A stretch of DNA of 14,075 nt from Niastella sp. (GCA_021154515.1 JAJKIL010000181.1:1-14075); one strand, 5' to 3'; counted from the stretch's first letter, positions 1-7,263 are shown. The notes: generated by a model from the letters alone, not told the origin. A program made the numbers and translations.

Positions 1-183
1 ATGAGCAGGCTGAAGATGAGAAACCTCCGTATTTACGGACAGGTATTGAACCGCGGTTTGATCTATTCAAAGATCAAATACATCGATCCAGACCTGAATG
101 CAAAAGTGAAAACTTCAGATGGCGATCCGGGTGTATCTACTTATAACAGAGGTTTTGTAATTGGTGTGAATGCCGGTTTTTAA
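1..183 (+). CDS. SusC/RagA-family TonB-dependent outer-membrane receptor, C-terminal end (partial)
   Basis: Only the last 60 codons are present; the reading frame is open at the window edge, so the ATG at base 1 is an internal methionine. The peptide ends in short alternating strands typical of the last beta-strands of a SusC barrel (LRIYGQVLN, then IKYIDPDLN, then a closing strand RGFVIGVNAGF that ends in the terminal phenylalanine used for outer-membrane barrel insertion). SusC proteins are TonB-powered channels that import oligomeric nutrients, each capped by a SusD lipoprotein. A SusD gene begins 23 nt after the stop, the standard susC-susD order, so co-transcription is very likely. The substrate cannot be read from this fragment. 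Family assignment is secure because of the adjacent susD; the fragment alone would be weak evidence. Confidence 0.9.
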   Translation: MSRLKMRNLRIYGQVLNRGLIYSKIKYIDPDLNAKVKTSDGDPGVSTYNRGFVIGVNAGF

Positions 184-206
184 CTATTAACGATTTAATA
201 CTACAT

Positions 207-2171
207 ATGTTACGTTCAAAAATATTGATTCCTGCAAGCGCATTAGCGTTGATGCTTGCAATAGGAGGCGCCTGTAAAAAATCATTCCTTGATGAAACCC
301 TGATCTCTTCAAAAAGTACTCATGATTATACTACAACAATAGGGTTGGATGGCCTGTCTACAGGCATGTACCAAAGCCTTCGTTTTCATTTTAACTACGA
401 ATGGGCTTATAGTACTACCAATTTGGGGGTTGACGAATTCACCATTGGCGACCCTGGTATGACAATGTGGAATGCATACGATAATAATCTGAATTCGCTT
501 ACAAAAGAGGTAAGAGACGTATGGGATAACATGTACGGCGCCATTAACTCGGCTAATATTCTTATTCAAAATGTGCCTTTGTATTATAACGGTGCAAACA
601 AGAATACCCGCCTGGGTGAAGGATATTTTATGCGCGCCTTCAATTATTTCAAGCTGGTGAACCAGTACGGAGGTGTGCCTATAAAACTCACCCCGTCTGA
701 GGCCGTTGCATTTGAATTTCCCCGTAACAGCGTACAGGAAGTATACGACCAGATGATAAGTGATGTGAAACAGGCATACGATCTGTTGCCTGCCACACCG
801 GCACAAAGAGGCCGCATTACCAAATGGGCGGCAGCACATTTCCTGGCCAAAATATACCTGTTCCGCGCCAGTGAAGCAAACAAAAGCTGGAACGGTTCAA
901 CCGTTACAGCCGACCTGGACAATGCGATCAAATATGGTACAGATGTGATCAATAACAGCGGTCATAAACTGGCTACCAACTTCAGCGATCTGTGGAATTA
1001 TACCACGCCCAATGGCGCCAACGAAACAAATGCCGAGATCATCCTGAGTGCCCAGTTCTCAGATAATACTGCTACCCAGGGCCGTTATGGTAATCAAACG
1101 CATTTATATTATCCTTCGGTTTACCAGAACATTCCGGGTATGGTACGCGATATTCCGGGTGGAAGGGAGTTTCAACGCCTGCGTTCAACCGATTATGCAA
1201 TGGATGTGTATGACCGCGTGAACGACTCACGGTTCTGGAAAAGCTTTAAAACAAGATATCTCTGTAATAACCCCAGCAGTGCGCCTAAATATACGAAAGG
1301 TGTAGATTCAGGAAAGGTTAGGTTTAAAGGTGGAGAGGAGTCTATTCGCTATATCGTGAACAATGCCGGTGATGCCCGGTATACTTCAGACACTCTCAAC
1401 TATTTCGCACCCTGGATGTTCGTTCGTTATTTCAAGGGCGAAGCCCAGGATTTTTCGGGCGCCCATGGCAATTATTCCGTCTCCCGTTATGTAGGGTTGT
1501 CAAAATTTGCCGATGGCTCCCGAGCTGATGTGACATCACAGTTCGGCCGCCGCGATGGTATACTGGCCCGCCTGGCCGATACTTATCTGATGGTTGCCGA
1601 AGCTTATGGCCGTAAGGGACAATACACCGATGCATTGCCCTTTATCAATGCCATACGCGATCGTGCTGCTTACAAGGCTAAGGAAGACCGTGCTGCCTAT
1701 GTTGATGGTGGTATCTCCTATAAGACCAATCCGGCAGCCAATACCGCTACCTGGGTGTCTTATAGCGACAAGAACACCTATTACGAATCGAACAACCTGG
1801 TTGCGCCGGCAGACCCCAGCATTAACCCCAGCACCCTCAGCGCGCTGCATATAAACAGTGTGAACGATATCCTGGCTTCAACAAACGAATTTTACGACAA
1901 GTTGAATGTAGGCAGCGATGCAGACAGATTCCTGAACTTTATTTTGAATGAACGTTCACGCGAATTGATGGGTGAGTTTTTGCGCTGGGAAGACCTGGCC
2001 CGTACCAGAACGCTGGTAGCCCGTTGTGCTGCCTTTAACCCTGTAGCAAGGCCGGTGCCTACTAAAGATTATCTGCGGCCGATACCGCAAAATTTTCTCG
2101 ATGTAATAAAAACGGATGGACAGCCATTGACATCAGATGAGAAAGCCGTCTATCAAAACCCTGGTTGGTAA
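207..2171 (+). CDS. SusD/RagB-family nutrient-binding outer-membrane lipoprotein
   Basis: This is the surface lipoprotein partner of the SusC receptor upstream; it binds the substrate and acts as a lid on the SusC channel. The N-terminus is a lipoprotein signal peptide with the lipobox IGGAC, giving a lipidated Cys at residue 23 followed by KK. A SusD-like helical TPR region is visible around residues 138-160 (GYFMRAFNYFKLVNQYGG) and again near 205-225. The C-terminal RagB/SusD signature is clear: NERSRELMGEFLRWEDLART at about 581-600 and DYLRPIPQNFLD near the end. The length of 654 residues is at the long end for the family. The ATG at 207 is chosen because the signal peptide begins directly there, 23 nt after the susC stop. 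A terminator follows at once, so no glycoside hydrolase or other enzyme is in the same transcript downstream. The substrate is unknown; glycan is the family default, but some pairs import peptides or other oligomers. Confidence 0.96.
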   Translation: MLRSKILIPASALALMLAIGGACKKSFLDETLISSKSTHDYTTTIGLDGLSTGMYQSLRFHFNYEWAYSTTNLGVDEFTIGDPGMTMWNAYDNNLNSLTKEVRDVWDNMYGAINSANILIQNVPLYYNGANKNTRLGEGYFMRAFNYFKLVNQYGGVPIKLTPSEAVAFEFPRNSVQEVYDQMISDVKQAYDLLPATPAQRGRITKWAAAHFLAKIYLFRASEANKSWNGSTVTADLDNAIKYGTDVINNSGHKLATNFSDLWNYTTPNGANETNAEIILSAQFSDNTATQGRYGNQTHLYYPSVYQNIPGMVRDIPGGREFQRLRSTDYAMDVYDRVNDSRFWKSFKTRYLCNNPSSAPKYTKGVDSGKVRFKGGEESIRYIVNNAGDARYTSDTLNYFAPWMFVRYFKGEAQDFSGAHGNYSVSRYVGLSKFADGSRADVTSQFGRRDGILARLADTYLMVAEAYGRKGQYTDALPFINAIRDRAAYKAKEDRAAYVDGGISYKTNPAANTATWVSYSDKNTYYESNNLVAPADPSINPSTLSALHINSVNDILASTNEFYDKLNVGSDADRFLNFILNERSRELMGEFLRWEDLARTRTLVARCAAFNPVARPVPTKDYLRPIPQNFLDVIKTDGQPLTSDEKAVYQNPGW

Positions 2172-2202
2172 TATTCCTTTCAATAACAGTTGTGGATTCT
2201 TC

Positions 2203-2236
2203 AAGCCTTCCCGATTAAATCGGGAGGGCTTTTTTT
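2203..2236 (+). terminator. Intrinsic terminator after the SusCD pair
   Basis: A 13-bp GC-rich stem pairs AAGCCTTCCCGAT with ATCGGGAGGGCTT (one G-U pair) around a 3-nt loop and runs into a tract of T residues. It starts about 30 nt after the susD stop. It is a textbook rho-independent terminator for the SusCD transcript. Confidence 0.9.
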
Positions 2237-2363
2237 AGTACTATCCGGTTTTTAGCCTACGCATTACCGCAATTATTCATGCATGTTACCGTGATTTTTC
2301 GAAGTAGGGTTACTATTCGTTGTAACAGATTGTATTACATTGTATTATTTTAAATGTCTGGCA

Positions 2364-2393
2364 TTGGATTTGTGTAAAGAATGCAATACTTTG
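2364..2393 (+). promoter_or_regulatory. Putative Bacteroidota promoter for the small lipoprotein gene
   Basis: TTG at 2364-2366 is followed after 20 nt by TACTTTG (2387-2393), close to the Bacteroidota -33/-7 pattern TTG, about 20 nt, TAnnTTTG, but one base short in the -7 box. Transcription would begin near 2400, leaving a leader of about 25 nt before the ATG at 2426. This also argues against a start at the in-frame ATG at 2381, which lies inside the promoter. It was found by eye and such short motifs occur by chance. Confidence 0.4.
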
Positions 2394-2425
2394 CAGAAGT
2401 ATACCTAATATCTAATCCATTACCA

Positions 2426-2773
2426 ATGAAAATGAACATTCTTTACGCCATTTGCGCAATGGCTGTTTTGGTAGCATGTAGTGCACCCTACCAGGCCCAA
2501 AAGTCAGTCTGGACTGTAAAGGAAGTGCAAGAGTCATTTAATAAAGATTCAGCTAAAAAGTACAACACCAATTGTATCCTTTACCGCGGCACCGACAGTC
2601 TTTCTCATTATTTCTTAAGTCAGTTTACCGACAAATGGGTATTTCTTAGCATCAAGAAAAGCGAATTATCGCTTATTGAAGAAAAACCTTACAAGATTGA
2701 TTCTGCCGTTAAATTGGGCTACTATTATGTTGATCCCAATAATCATTTCGTAAAAACCCGGGACTTTAACTAA
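2426..2773 (+). CDS. Small lipoprotein of unknown function
   Basis: I do not recognise the family. The 115-residue product begins MKMNILYAICAMAVLVACS, a clear lipoprotein signal peptide with lipobox LVAC and the lipidated Cys at residue 18, so the mature protein is about 98 residues and is anchored to a membrane. An in-frame ATG at 2381 would add 15 residues (MQYFAEVYLISNPLP) before the signal peptide; 2426 is preferred because it puts the basic n-region at the N-terminus and sits downstream of the putative promoter. The mature part is mixed charged and aromatic, with no membrane segment and one further Cys (in NTNCILYRG). It lies after the SusCD terminator and has its own apparent promoter, so it is probably not part of the SusCD transcript. 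Confidence 0.75.
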   Translation: MKMNILYAICAMAVLVACSAPYQAQKSVWTVKEVQESFNKDSAKKYNTNCILYRGTDSLSHYFLSQFTDKWVFLSIKKSELSLIEEKPYKIDSAVKLGYYYVDPNNHFVKTRDFN

Positions 2774-2836
2774 TTAAGACTATCCGGATCTGGTAGTAAT
2801 ACTATTTCCAGGTATGCCTGTTTACCTCGTGTAATA

Positions 2837-2888
2837 CCACATAGGCACAAATTTTTCCTGTTAGGGAACCAGCTTGTGACCTATGTGG
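2837..2888. repeat. Large imperfect inverted repeat (hairpin) in the intergenic region
   Basis: The left arm CCACATAGGCACAA (2837-2850) is complementary to the right arm TTGTGACCTATGTGG (2874-2888) with a single bulged base, giving 14 pairs. The 23-nt loop holds a short inner TTCC/GGAA pairing. No T tract follows on either strand, so this is not a standard intrinsic terminator. It lies between the small lipoprotein gene (stop at 2773) and the next gene (start 3001). It could be an mRNA 3'-end structure, a palindromic protein-binding site or a short dispersed repeat. Confidence 0.6.
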
Positions 2889-2911
2889 TTAAAAAATATA
2901 TTGATCGGGCA

Positions 2912-2942
2912 TTGCATTTTATACAGCTAATATTTATATTTC
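2912..2942 (+). promoter_or_regulatory. Weak putative promoter for the 80-residue protein gene
   Basis: TTG at 2912-2914 is followed after 20 nt by TATATTTC (2935-2942), which matches TAnnTTTG except for the last base. It lies in AT-rich DNA about 60 nt upstream of the ATG at 3001. The spacing fits the other candidate promoters in this window, but the match is imperfect and AT-rich DNA produces such hits easily. Confidence 0.25.
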
Positions 2943-3000
2943 GTATTAATTATCAATTGGTCAGTAATAATCCGTATTAATCAATAAAAATCCAGTACCC

Positions 3001-3243
3001 ATGTGGAAATCTCTAACCAACTCAAATCGCGTTTATCAGGGCGATAGGATAAGATTCAACAATGCTCCCCGCGAATTAAGCACCGGTAACTTGTTCCAGG
3101 TTGTAAGAACCGACGAACATTACTTTGAAGTTTGCCCCATTACCCAGGAAGCAGACACTTTGCTTGATCTGTTCACCAGGAAAATTGTCAGGTATTTCGA
3201 TGTAGGTTATCATCTTCAAATTGATGTCTGGAACGAAGAATAA
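3001..3243 (+). CDS. Small protein of unknown function (80 residues)
   Basis: I do not recognise this protein. It begins at ATG 3001 and has no signal peptide or membrane segment, so it is probably cytoplasmic. The segment GDRIRF, followed by strand-like stretches such as NLFQVVRT, YFEVCPI, IVRYFDVGYH and LQIDVW, suggests an all-beta fold, possibly a small barrel; this is an inference from residue pattern only. It contains a single Cys. It is a plausible real gene: a clean ATG after an AT-rich upstream region, a sensible composition, and no better frame on either strand (the opposite-strand frame is its shadow). About 200 nt without a gene follow to the next start; that stretch is AT-rich and includes TACCTTTA at 3303-3310, a possible -7 box without a convincing upstream TTG. 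Confidence 0.6.
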   Translation: MWKSLTNSNRVYQGDRIRFNNAPRELSTGNLFQVVRTDEHYFEVCPITQEADTLLDLFTRKIVRYFDVGYHLQIDVWNEE

Positions 3244-3447
3244 CCACCTGCACAAAAAAACCAATGCATAGTAAATTTAATTTATAAATAAAATAAATAA
3301 CATACCTTTAGACTAACACTTCGTTAGCAATATGAATTGTTGACACGAATTGCTTATTTGATTTTCGGTTATACTTATTCCAACCCCTTTAGAACTCTCT
3401 CTATTCATTCCGGCCCGCACGCACTATTCACCAATAAATAAGTGTAT

Positions 3448-3996
3448 ATGCTGGAAAATCTTTTCAACCTCGTAAAGCAACAGGCCGGGGATGCTATTAT
3501 TAACAATCCTGCTATTCCCGATCAGCACAATGAAGAAGCTGTACAGGAGGCGGGTCATTCAATTGTAGATACCCTTAAAAACGCCTTATCGGGTGGACAG
3601 CTCAATGATGTATTAGGCATGTTTGCAAACGGCCAGGCCAATGCCAGTGCGCCGGTTGTGCAACAGGCTACCGGGAATTTTATGGAACGACTGCAAAGTA
3701 AATTTGGTTTGAACAGCAGCCAGGCATCCGGTGTTGCCCAAAGCGTGATCCCCCAGGTAATGAACCAACTGGCGCAAAAGACCGCCAATCCCAACGATAA
3801 CAGTTTTGATGTACAACAGATCTTCAACCAGCTCACTGGCGGTAAAACCGCTGGCATGAACCTCCAGGGCATGATGAACAGGCTGAAAGGCGGCCTCGAC
3901 AGCGATAAAGATGGCGATGTTGATCTGCAGGACCTGAAAGCTATGTTCTCAGGCGGCGGTTCGATGATCGATAAGCTGAAAGGCATGCTGGGCTAG
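3448..3996 (+). CDS. DUF937-like protein with a C-terminal EF-hand calcium-binding loop
   Basis: The 182-residue product starts MLENLFNLVKQQ at the ATG at 3448; a GTG two codons upstream is possible but unnecessary. It resembles Bacteroidota proteins of the DUF937 (YidB-like) type: an N-terminal helix, the segment AIINNPAIPDQHNEEAVQEA, a central part with VAQSVIPQVMNQLAQKTANP, and Gly/Met-rich amphipathic segments toward the end. Residues 151-162 (DSDKDGDVDLQD) form a canonical EF-hand loop, with Asp at loop positions 1, 3, 5 and 12 and Gly at position 6. The protein ends GSMIDKLKGMLG. There is no signal peptide. The function of the family is not established. The family call is from remembered resemblance and is moderate; the EF-hand loop is seen directly, but a single loop may bind calcium weakly or serve structurally. 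Confidence 0.8.
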   Translation: MLENLFNLVKQQAGDAIINNPAIPDQHNEEAVQEAGHSIVDTLKNALSGGQLNDVLGMFANGQANASAPVVQQATGNFMERLQSKFGLNSSQASGVAQSVIPQVMNQLAQKTANPNDNSFDVQQIFNQLTGGKTAGMNLQGMMNRLKGGLDSDKDGDVDLQDLKAMFSGGGSMIDKLKGMLG

Positions 3997-4085
3997 ATCA
4001 GCTATAACCACTCTTCTTATTGCTTTTCTCCTCCGTGAAGCCAGAGGAAAAAATGCTTATTTTAGTAGATAGTAAACCTGCTAAA

Positions 4086-4586
4086 ATGAACCTGCCAAAA
4101 CAGCTATCCACACACTTCAGAACATTTTATACCGGTGGTAATTACACCGGGGTGAATTTAAAAGACAGCATGGAAGGGGTAACCTGGCAACAGGCCACCA
4201 CTTCCATTTTTAATTGTAATACCATTGCGGTCCTGATCTATCACATGAATTATTATGTACGGCTGGTGACGAAAGTATTGCAGGGACATCCGCTCGAGGG
4301 GAGTGATAAATATGCTTTTGATGCGCCGCCGGTTCAGTCGGCCGAAGATTGGGAACAGTTAAAGAACAGTGTTTTTACCGAAGCAGAAAACATTGCCCGG
4401 ATCATTGAACAGTTGCCGCCCGAAAAACTGGATGAAATATTTCACGATGAAAGATATGGCAACTATTACCGCAATTTGCAGGGGATTGTTGAGCATAATA
4501 ATTATCACCTGGGGCAGATCTCGTTGTTGAAGAAAATTATGACTCAGGTCCCAGCCAACCCAAACATCCCAGTTCAGACAAAATAG
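4086..4586 (+). CDS. DinB-like (DUF1572-type) putative metal-dependent protein
   Basis: The product is a four-helix-bundle DinB-superfamily protein of 166 residues. The family usually binds a divalent metal through three histidines; the likely set here is His53 (in LIYHMNYY), His137 and His141 (in VEHNNYHLGQ). The start NLPKQLSTHFRTFYTGGNYTG and the motif TWQQATT are typical of the branch found in Bacteroidota. The ATG at 4086 is chosen because family members begin at about this point. An upstream in-frame ATG at 4053 has an SD-like AGAGG in front of it and would add MLILVDSKPAK, so it remains possible. Some DinB relatives are thiol transferases (bacillithiol or mycothiol); the substrate here is unknown. 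Its 3' end overlaps the convergent DUF92 gene by 13 nt. Confidence 0.88.
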   Translation: MNLPKQLSTHFRTFYTGGNYTGVNLKDSMEGVTWQQATTSIFNCNTIAVLIYHMNYYVRLVTKVLQGHPLEGSDKYAFDAPPVQSAEDWEQLKNSVFTEAENIARIIEQLPPEKLDEIFHDERYGNYYRNLQGIVEHNNYHLGQISLLKKIMTQVPANPNIPVQTK

Positions 4587-5284
4587 CCCAACAATCCAAC
4601 TAAAGCTGCTATAAGCGTATTCAGAAAATTAACCTGATCATTCTTGATCCATCCTTTTCTTTCAAGGGCGGCGCCGAGAATGGAGTCGGTTATATTGCCA
4701 ATAAAACCAGCCAGTATGATCCACCAGGTTAATGAAGGGTGACCATAAGCGGCGAAATAAATTAAAGCGATCAGGATGCTGCCCGCAATACCCCATAGCG
4801 TGCCTTCCAGGCTTATTACGCCGTCCAGCCCGCAGGTGTCTTTTTTAAAGGTGAGAATGTTGTAAAAATTCCTGCCATATATACTGCCTAATTCGGAGGA
4901 GAGCGTGTCGGCGCTGGCCGAGGCCAGGGAAGCGGCAACGGCGAGTTGCCATGCAACAAGGTGTTGCGGATATAGCCAGGCCAGAAAGCCCGCTAATGCG
5001 GCTACGCCGCCATTGGCCAGTACCTGCGAGGCGGTTCGTTGTCCTTTATTTTTTTCAGCTATGCCTAATTGTTCTTTTTTACGGCGGCCAAGCGAAGTAG
5101 CCAACGTGCCTGCTATAAAAAAAGCGCCCAGTAAAACAATACCGGTAACGCCGAGGCCTTTATACAGCTGCGCTGCCAGTAAGCCACCGGTAAACGCACC
5201 AGCGATGGTTAGTTTGCGAAAAACGATGGTGGCGGCTACGCTTGCAACAATAAAAACCAGCACGATCCAATCAGAAATATGCAT
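4574..5284 (-). CDS. DUF92 family integral membrane protein
   Basis: This 236-residue protein is almost entirely hydrophobic segments, about six to seven predicted membrane helices. Conserved DUF92 features are visible: ATSLGRRKKEQLGI followed by QRTASQVLANGGVAALAG (about residues 62-100), ASASADTLSSELG (about 122-134) and GNITDSILGAALERKGWI near the C-terminus. DUF92 includes plant VTE6, a phytyl-phosphate kinase in tocopherol synthesis, and human TMEM19. By relation the bacterial proteins may act on isoprenoid alcohol phosphates, but the substrate here is not known. The ATG at 5284 is supported by the MHISDW start leading directly into the first helix. The gene converges on the DinB-like gene with a 13-nt overlap and diverges from the sensor gene at 5458. 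Confidence 0.93.
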   Translation of the reverse strand: MHISDWIVLVFIVASVAATIVFRKLTIAGAFTGGLLAAQLYKGLGVTGIVLLGAFFIAGTLATSLGRRKKEQLGIAEKNKGQRTASQVLANGGVAALAGFLAWLYPQHLVAWQLAVAASLASASADTLSSELGSIYGRNFYNILTFKKDTCGLDGVISLEGTLWGIAGSILIALIYFAAYGHPSLTWWIILAGFIGNITDSILGAALERKGWIKNDQVNFLNTLIAALVGLLGYFV

Positions 5285-5289
5285 CGGAG

Positions 5290-5319
5290 CAAACTACTGT
5301 ATCTATCACATTTAACCAA
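5290..5319 (-). promoter_or_regulatory. Putative promoter of the DUF92 gene, close to its start codon
   Basis: Read on the minus strand, TTG (5319-5317) is followed after exactly 20 nt by TAGTTTG (5296-5290), the same TTG-N20-TAnTTTG form as at 2364-2393. The -7 box ends only 5 nt before the ATG at 5284, so transcription would start at or next to the start codon and the mRNA would be leaderless or nearly so. The motif is short and was found by eye. Confidence 0.4.
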
Positions 5320-5349
5320 TAAATTCCTTTGTTAAACCGGCTTATTGTA

Positions 5350-5399
5350 TTGCTTTCAACAAATAATACTTTTTTATTTTGCTTTCTACCAGTATTTTG
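5350..5399 (+). promoter_or_regulatory. Possible promoter region of the 7TM sensor gene, with two TATTTTG boxes
   Basis: TATTTTG occurs at 5375-5381 and again at 5393-5399, 18 nt apart. Both resemble the Bacteroidota -7 box TAn(n)TTTG. The first has a TTG at 5350-5352, 22 nt upstream; the second has no TTG at the usual distance. Either would leave a leader of about 50-70 nt before the TTG start at 5458. The region is AT-rich, so chance matches are likely. Confidence 0.3.
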
Positions 5400-5457
5400 C
5401 CACACAGCACAAACAGCCAGCAAACTATTTTCGAATTTCCCATAACAAGCAACCCGA

Positions 5458-7263
5458 TTGAACAAGATCCCCGTTTTTTGTATTGCTTTATTAGTCCAGG
5501 TTGCAGTTTACGCCCAGCCTGCACATAACGGCAACAACAGCTCTGTTACACTAATAAAGTCCTATTCCATTCTACCTGACCATGGTTTCTCTTTTAATAC
5601 AATACTGGCCGATTCAACCCTGCGGTTTGCGATAAATGATTCAATACGATGCCGGCAGGCTACCAGCTACTGGCTTAAATTAGTTATAGATAATTTTTCC
5701 TCAATGAGGTCCTGCCAGCTAAGGATCTTTCCTGGCATGGCCAACCGCTTGTATTATTTCGACGCCAATGCACGGGAATGGTTGATGGAAGAGGCCGGTA
5801 TGATGCCTGGGCGCGACAATGGCCGTATCAACCGGCGGGGAATGGCTTGCATATTGCGTGCTGACACTATCAATACCGTATATGTTCATATCGATCTGAA
5901 ACACCTGGGGGCATTCGCTGAGGCATTTAAACCTGACATCCGGCTCGAAACAGCGGCCTTTGCCAGTAAGCAGGATCAATTGGTATGGATCACCTGGATC
6001 ACCTCGCTTGCAATTGTATTACTCTTTTTGCTGAACAATGTATATATCTATTTCAGTTTTAAAGACAAAGCCGTTCTTTATTATCTTATCGGGCAATTGG
6101 GTGGCCTGATCTATATGACTGCCCATAAACAACTATTCCCGGCTTTTTTCCCCGATCTGGTGTTTACAGCCGGTTTGCAACCGAATGGCAAGGCTGCCTG
6201 GTTTGGGTTGAACGATCTTTTGCTGCATACAGGCATACTGGTGGTCATTTACAGCATCGTACAATTTAGCCGTTCGTACCTCAATACCCGGCAATCGCTT
6301 CCCCGGTTAGATGTTATGCTTCGATGGGGAATGCGGGCTTATCTGCTGTTGAGTTTTATTTTCGTGGTCATCAATACGGGTTTTTATTATATAGAACCAT
6401 ACGCCTGGATGATGGACAATGCACTACCTGTTTTTTTGTTTGTCGCCATTTTATATGCAGGCGTGGCAGGCTACCGGCGCCAGTTACCTGCGGCCCGGCC
6501 TTTTTTGGTGGCCAATGTGGTGTCAGTTGGGTGTATGTTGGCAATCCCTTTATACCACCTGATAATGGATGTAACTGGTATGGGCAATCCATTTATAAGG
6601 TCCTTATTACCAGATCTGGTATCTATTACCCAAACATTTGGTTTTTCGGTAGCGTTGGTGGCTCGTATGAGGTCTGTTGAACAAGAGCTGATAGCAAAGG
6701 AAAGAGAAGCCAGCCGGCTGGAATCAGATCTGCGGGAAATTACATTCCGGCATCAACTGATTGAACAGGATAAGCAAAAGATCATAACGGAAATACAGTT
6801 GGAGAAAACCAGGAATGTACAGTTACAGGAAAAAATGGAAGCCAACCAACGGGAGTTGACAGCTTCCAGTTTGAACCTCGTTCAAAAGAACGATTTGCTG
6901 ATCAAATTGCAAACACAGATAAAAGAATTGAAAAAAATATACCCCGGCAAGAGCAAACAGGAGCTGCAGGGTATTGAATCCCTGTTACAGACCAACCAGT
7001 TCCTGGATGCAGGCTGGGATAAGTTCACCTTACATTTTGAACAGGTTCATCCGCATTTTTTCGAAAACCTGAAAGCCAAACATCCAACCCTCACCAAAAA
7101 TGAAGTGCGGTTGTACGCTTATTTACACCTCAATTTGTCAACAAAGGAAATTGGCGCCATGCTTCACATTGACCCCGCCAGTGTACGCCGGGCTAAATCC
7201 AGGCTGTATAAAAAAATGGGTATCAATACTAGTGACAAAGCCGGAGAGGAAGAAAATGCTTAA
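5458..7263 (+). CDS. 7TMR-DISM membrane sensor fused to a LuxR-like helix-turn-helix
   Basis: This is a one-protein signal transducer of 601 residues. Residues 1-19 form a signal peptide (hydrophobic core, likely cleavage VYA/Q). Residues about 30-170 match the extracellular 7TMR-DISMED2 type of beta-sandwich sensor (YWLKLVIDNFSS, RLYYFDANAREW). Residues about 175-402 hold seven hydrophobic segments of the 7TMR-DISM type. Residues about 404-495 are a charged coiled coil. The C-terminus (about 543-590) is a LuxR/GerE-like HTH: LTKNEVRLYAYLHLNLSTKEIGAML, then DPASVRRAKSRLYKKMGI. There is no kinase, GGDEF or phosphatase domain, so the membrane-held protein probably acts directly on DNA or through the HTH as a binding platform. 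The start is inferred to be TTG 5458: an in-frame stop lies at 5443-5445, and the first ATG would fall near residue 83 and remove the signal peptide. The ligand is unknown. The FG-GAP gene starts 124 nt downstream. Confidence 0.9.
   Translation: MNKIPVFCIALLVQVAVYAQPAHNGNNSSVTLIKSYSILPDHGFSFNTILADSTLRFAINDSIRCRQATSYWLKLVIDNFSSMRSCQLRIFPGMANRLYYFDANAREWLMEEAGMMPGRDNGRINRRGMACILRADTINTVYVHIDLKHLGAFAEAFKPDIRLETAAFASKQDQLVWITWITSLAIVLLFLLNNVYIYFSFKDKAVLYYLIGQLGGLIYMTAHKQLFPAFFPDLVFTAGLQPNGKAAWFGLNDLLLHTGILVVIYSIVQFSRSYLNTRQSLPRLDVMLRWGMRAYLLLSFIFVVINTGFYYIEPYAWMMDNALPVFLFVAILYAGVAGYRRQLPAARPFLVANVVSVGCMLAIPLYHLIMDVTGMGNPFIRSLLPDLVSITQTFGFSVALVARMRSVEQELIAKEREASRLESDLREITFRHQLIEQDKQKIITEIQLEKTRNVQLQEKMEANQRELTASSLNLVQKNDLLIKLQTQIKELKKIYPGKSKQELQGIESLLQTNQFLDAGWDKFTLHFEQVHPHFFENLKAKHPTLTKNEVRLYAYLHLNLSTKEIGAMLHIDPASVRRAKSRLYKKMGINTSDKAGEEENA

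Noticed and set aside
309..839. Minus-strand 176-residue open frame inside the susD gene
   Set aside because: It lies wholly opposite a strongly supported SusD gene and has no recognisable signature; it is a shadow frame.
3555..3986. Minus-strand 143-residue open frame opposite the DUF937-like gene
   Set aside because: The plus-strand product has an EF-hand loop and family resemblance, while the minus frame has an unnatural Ser/Pro/Leu-rich composition and no start context.
4021..4055. Pairing of TTTTCTCCTC with GAGGAAAAAA upstream of ATG 4053, resembling an SD-masking hairpin
   Set aside because: It has a mismatch, is low-complexity purine/pyrimidine sequence, and the preferred start is the ATG at 4086.
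4905..5315. Plus-strand 136-residue open frame opposite the DUF92 gene
   Set aside because: The minus strand carries clear DUF92 motifs and membrane helices; the plus frame is Ala/Pro/Thr-rich shadow translation.
6324..6680. Plus-strand 118-residue frame within the sensor gene
   Set aside because: It is out of frame with the continuous 7TMR-DISM protein, which spans the region with intact membrane segments, so it does not indicate a frameshift.
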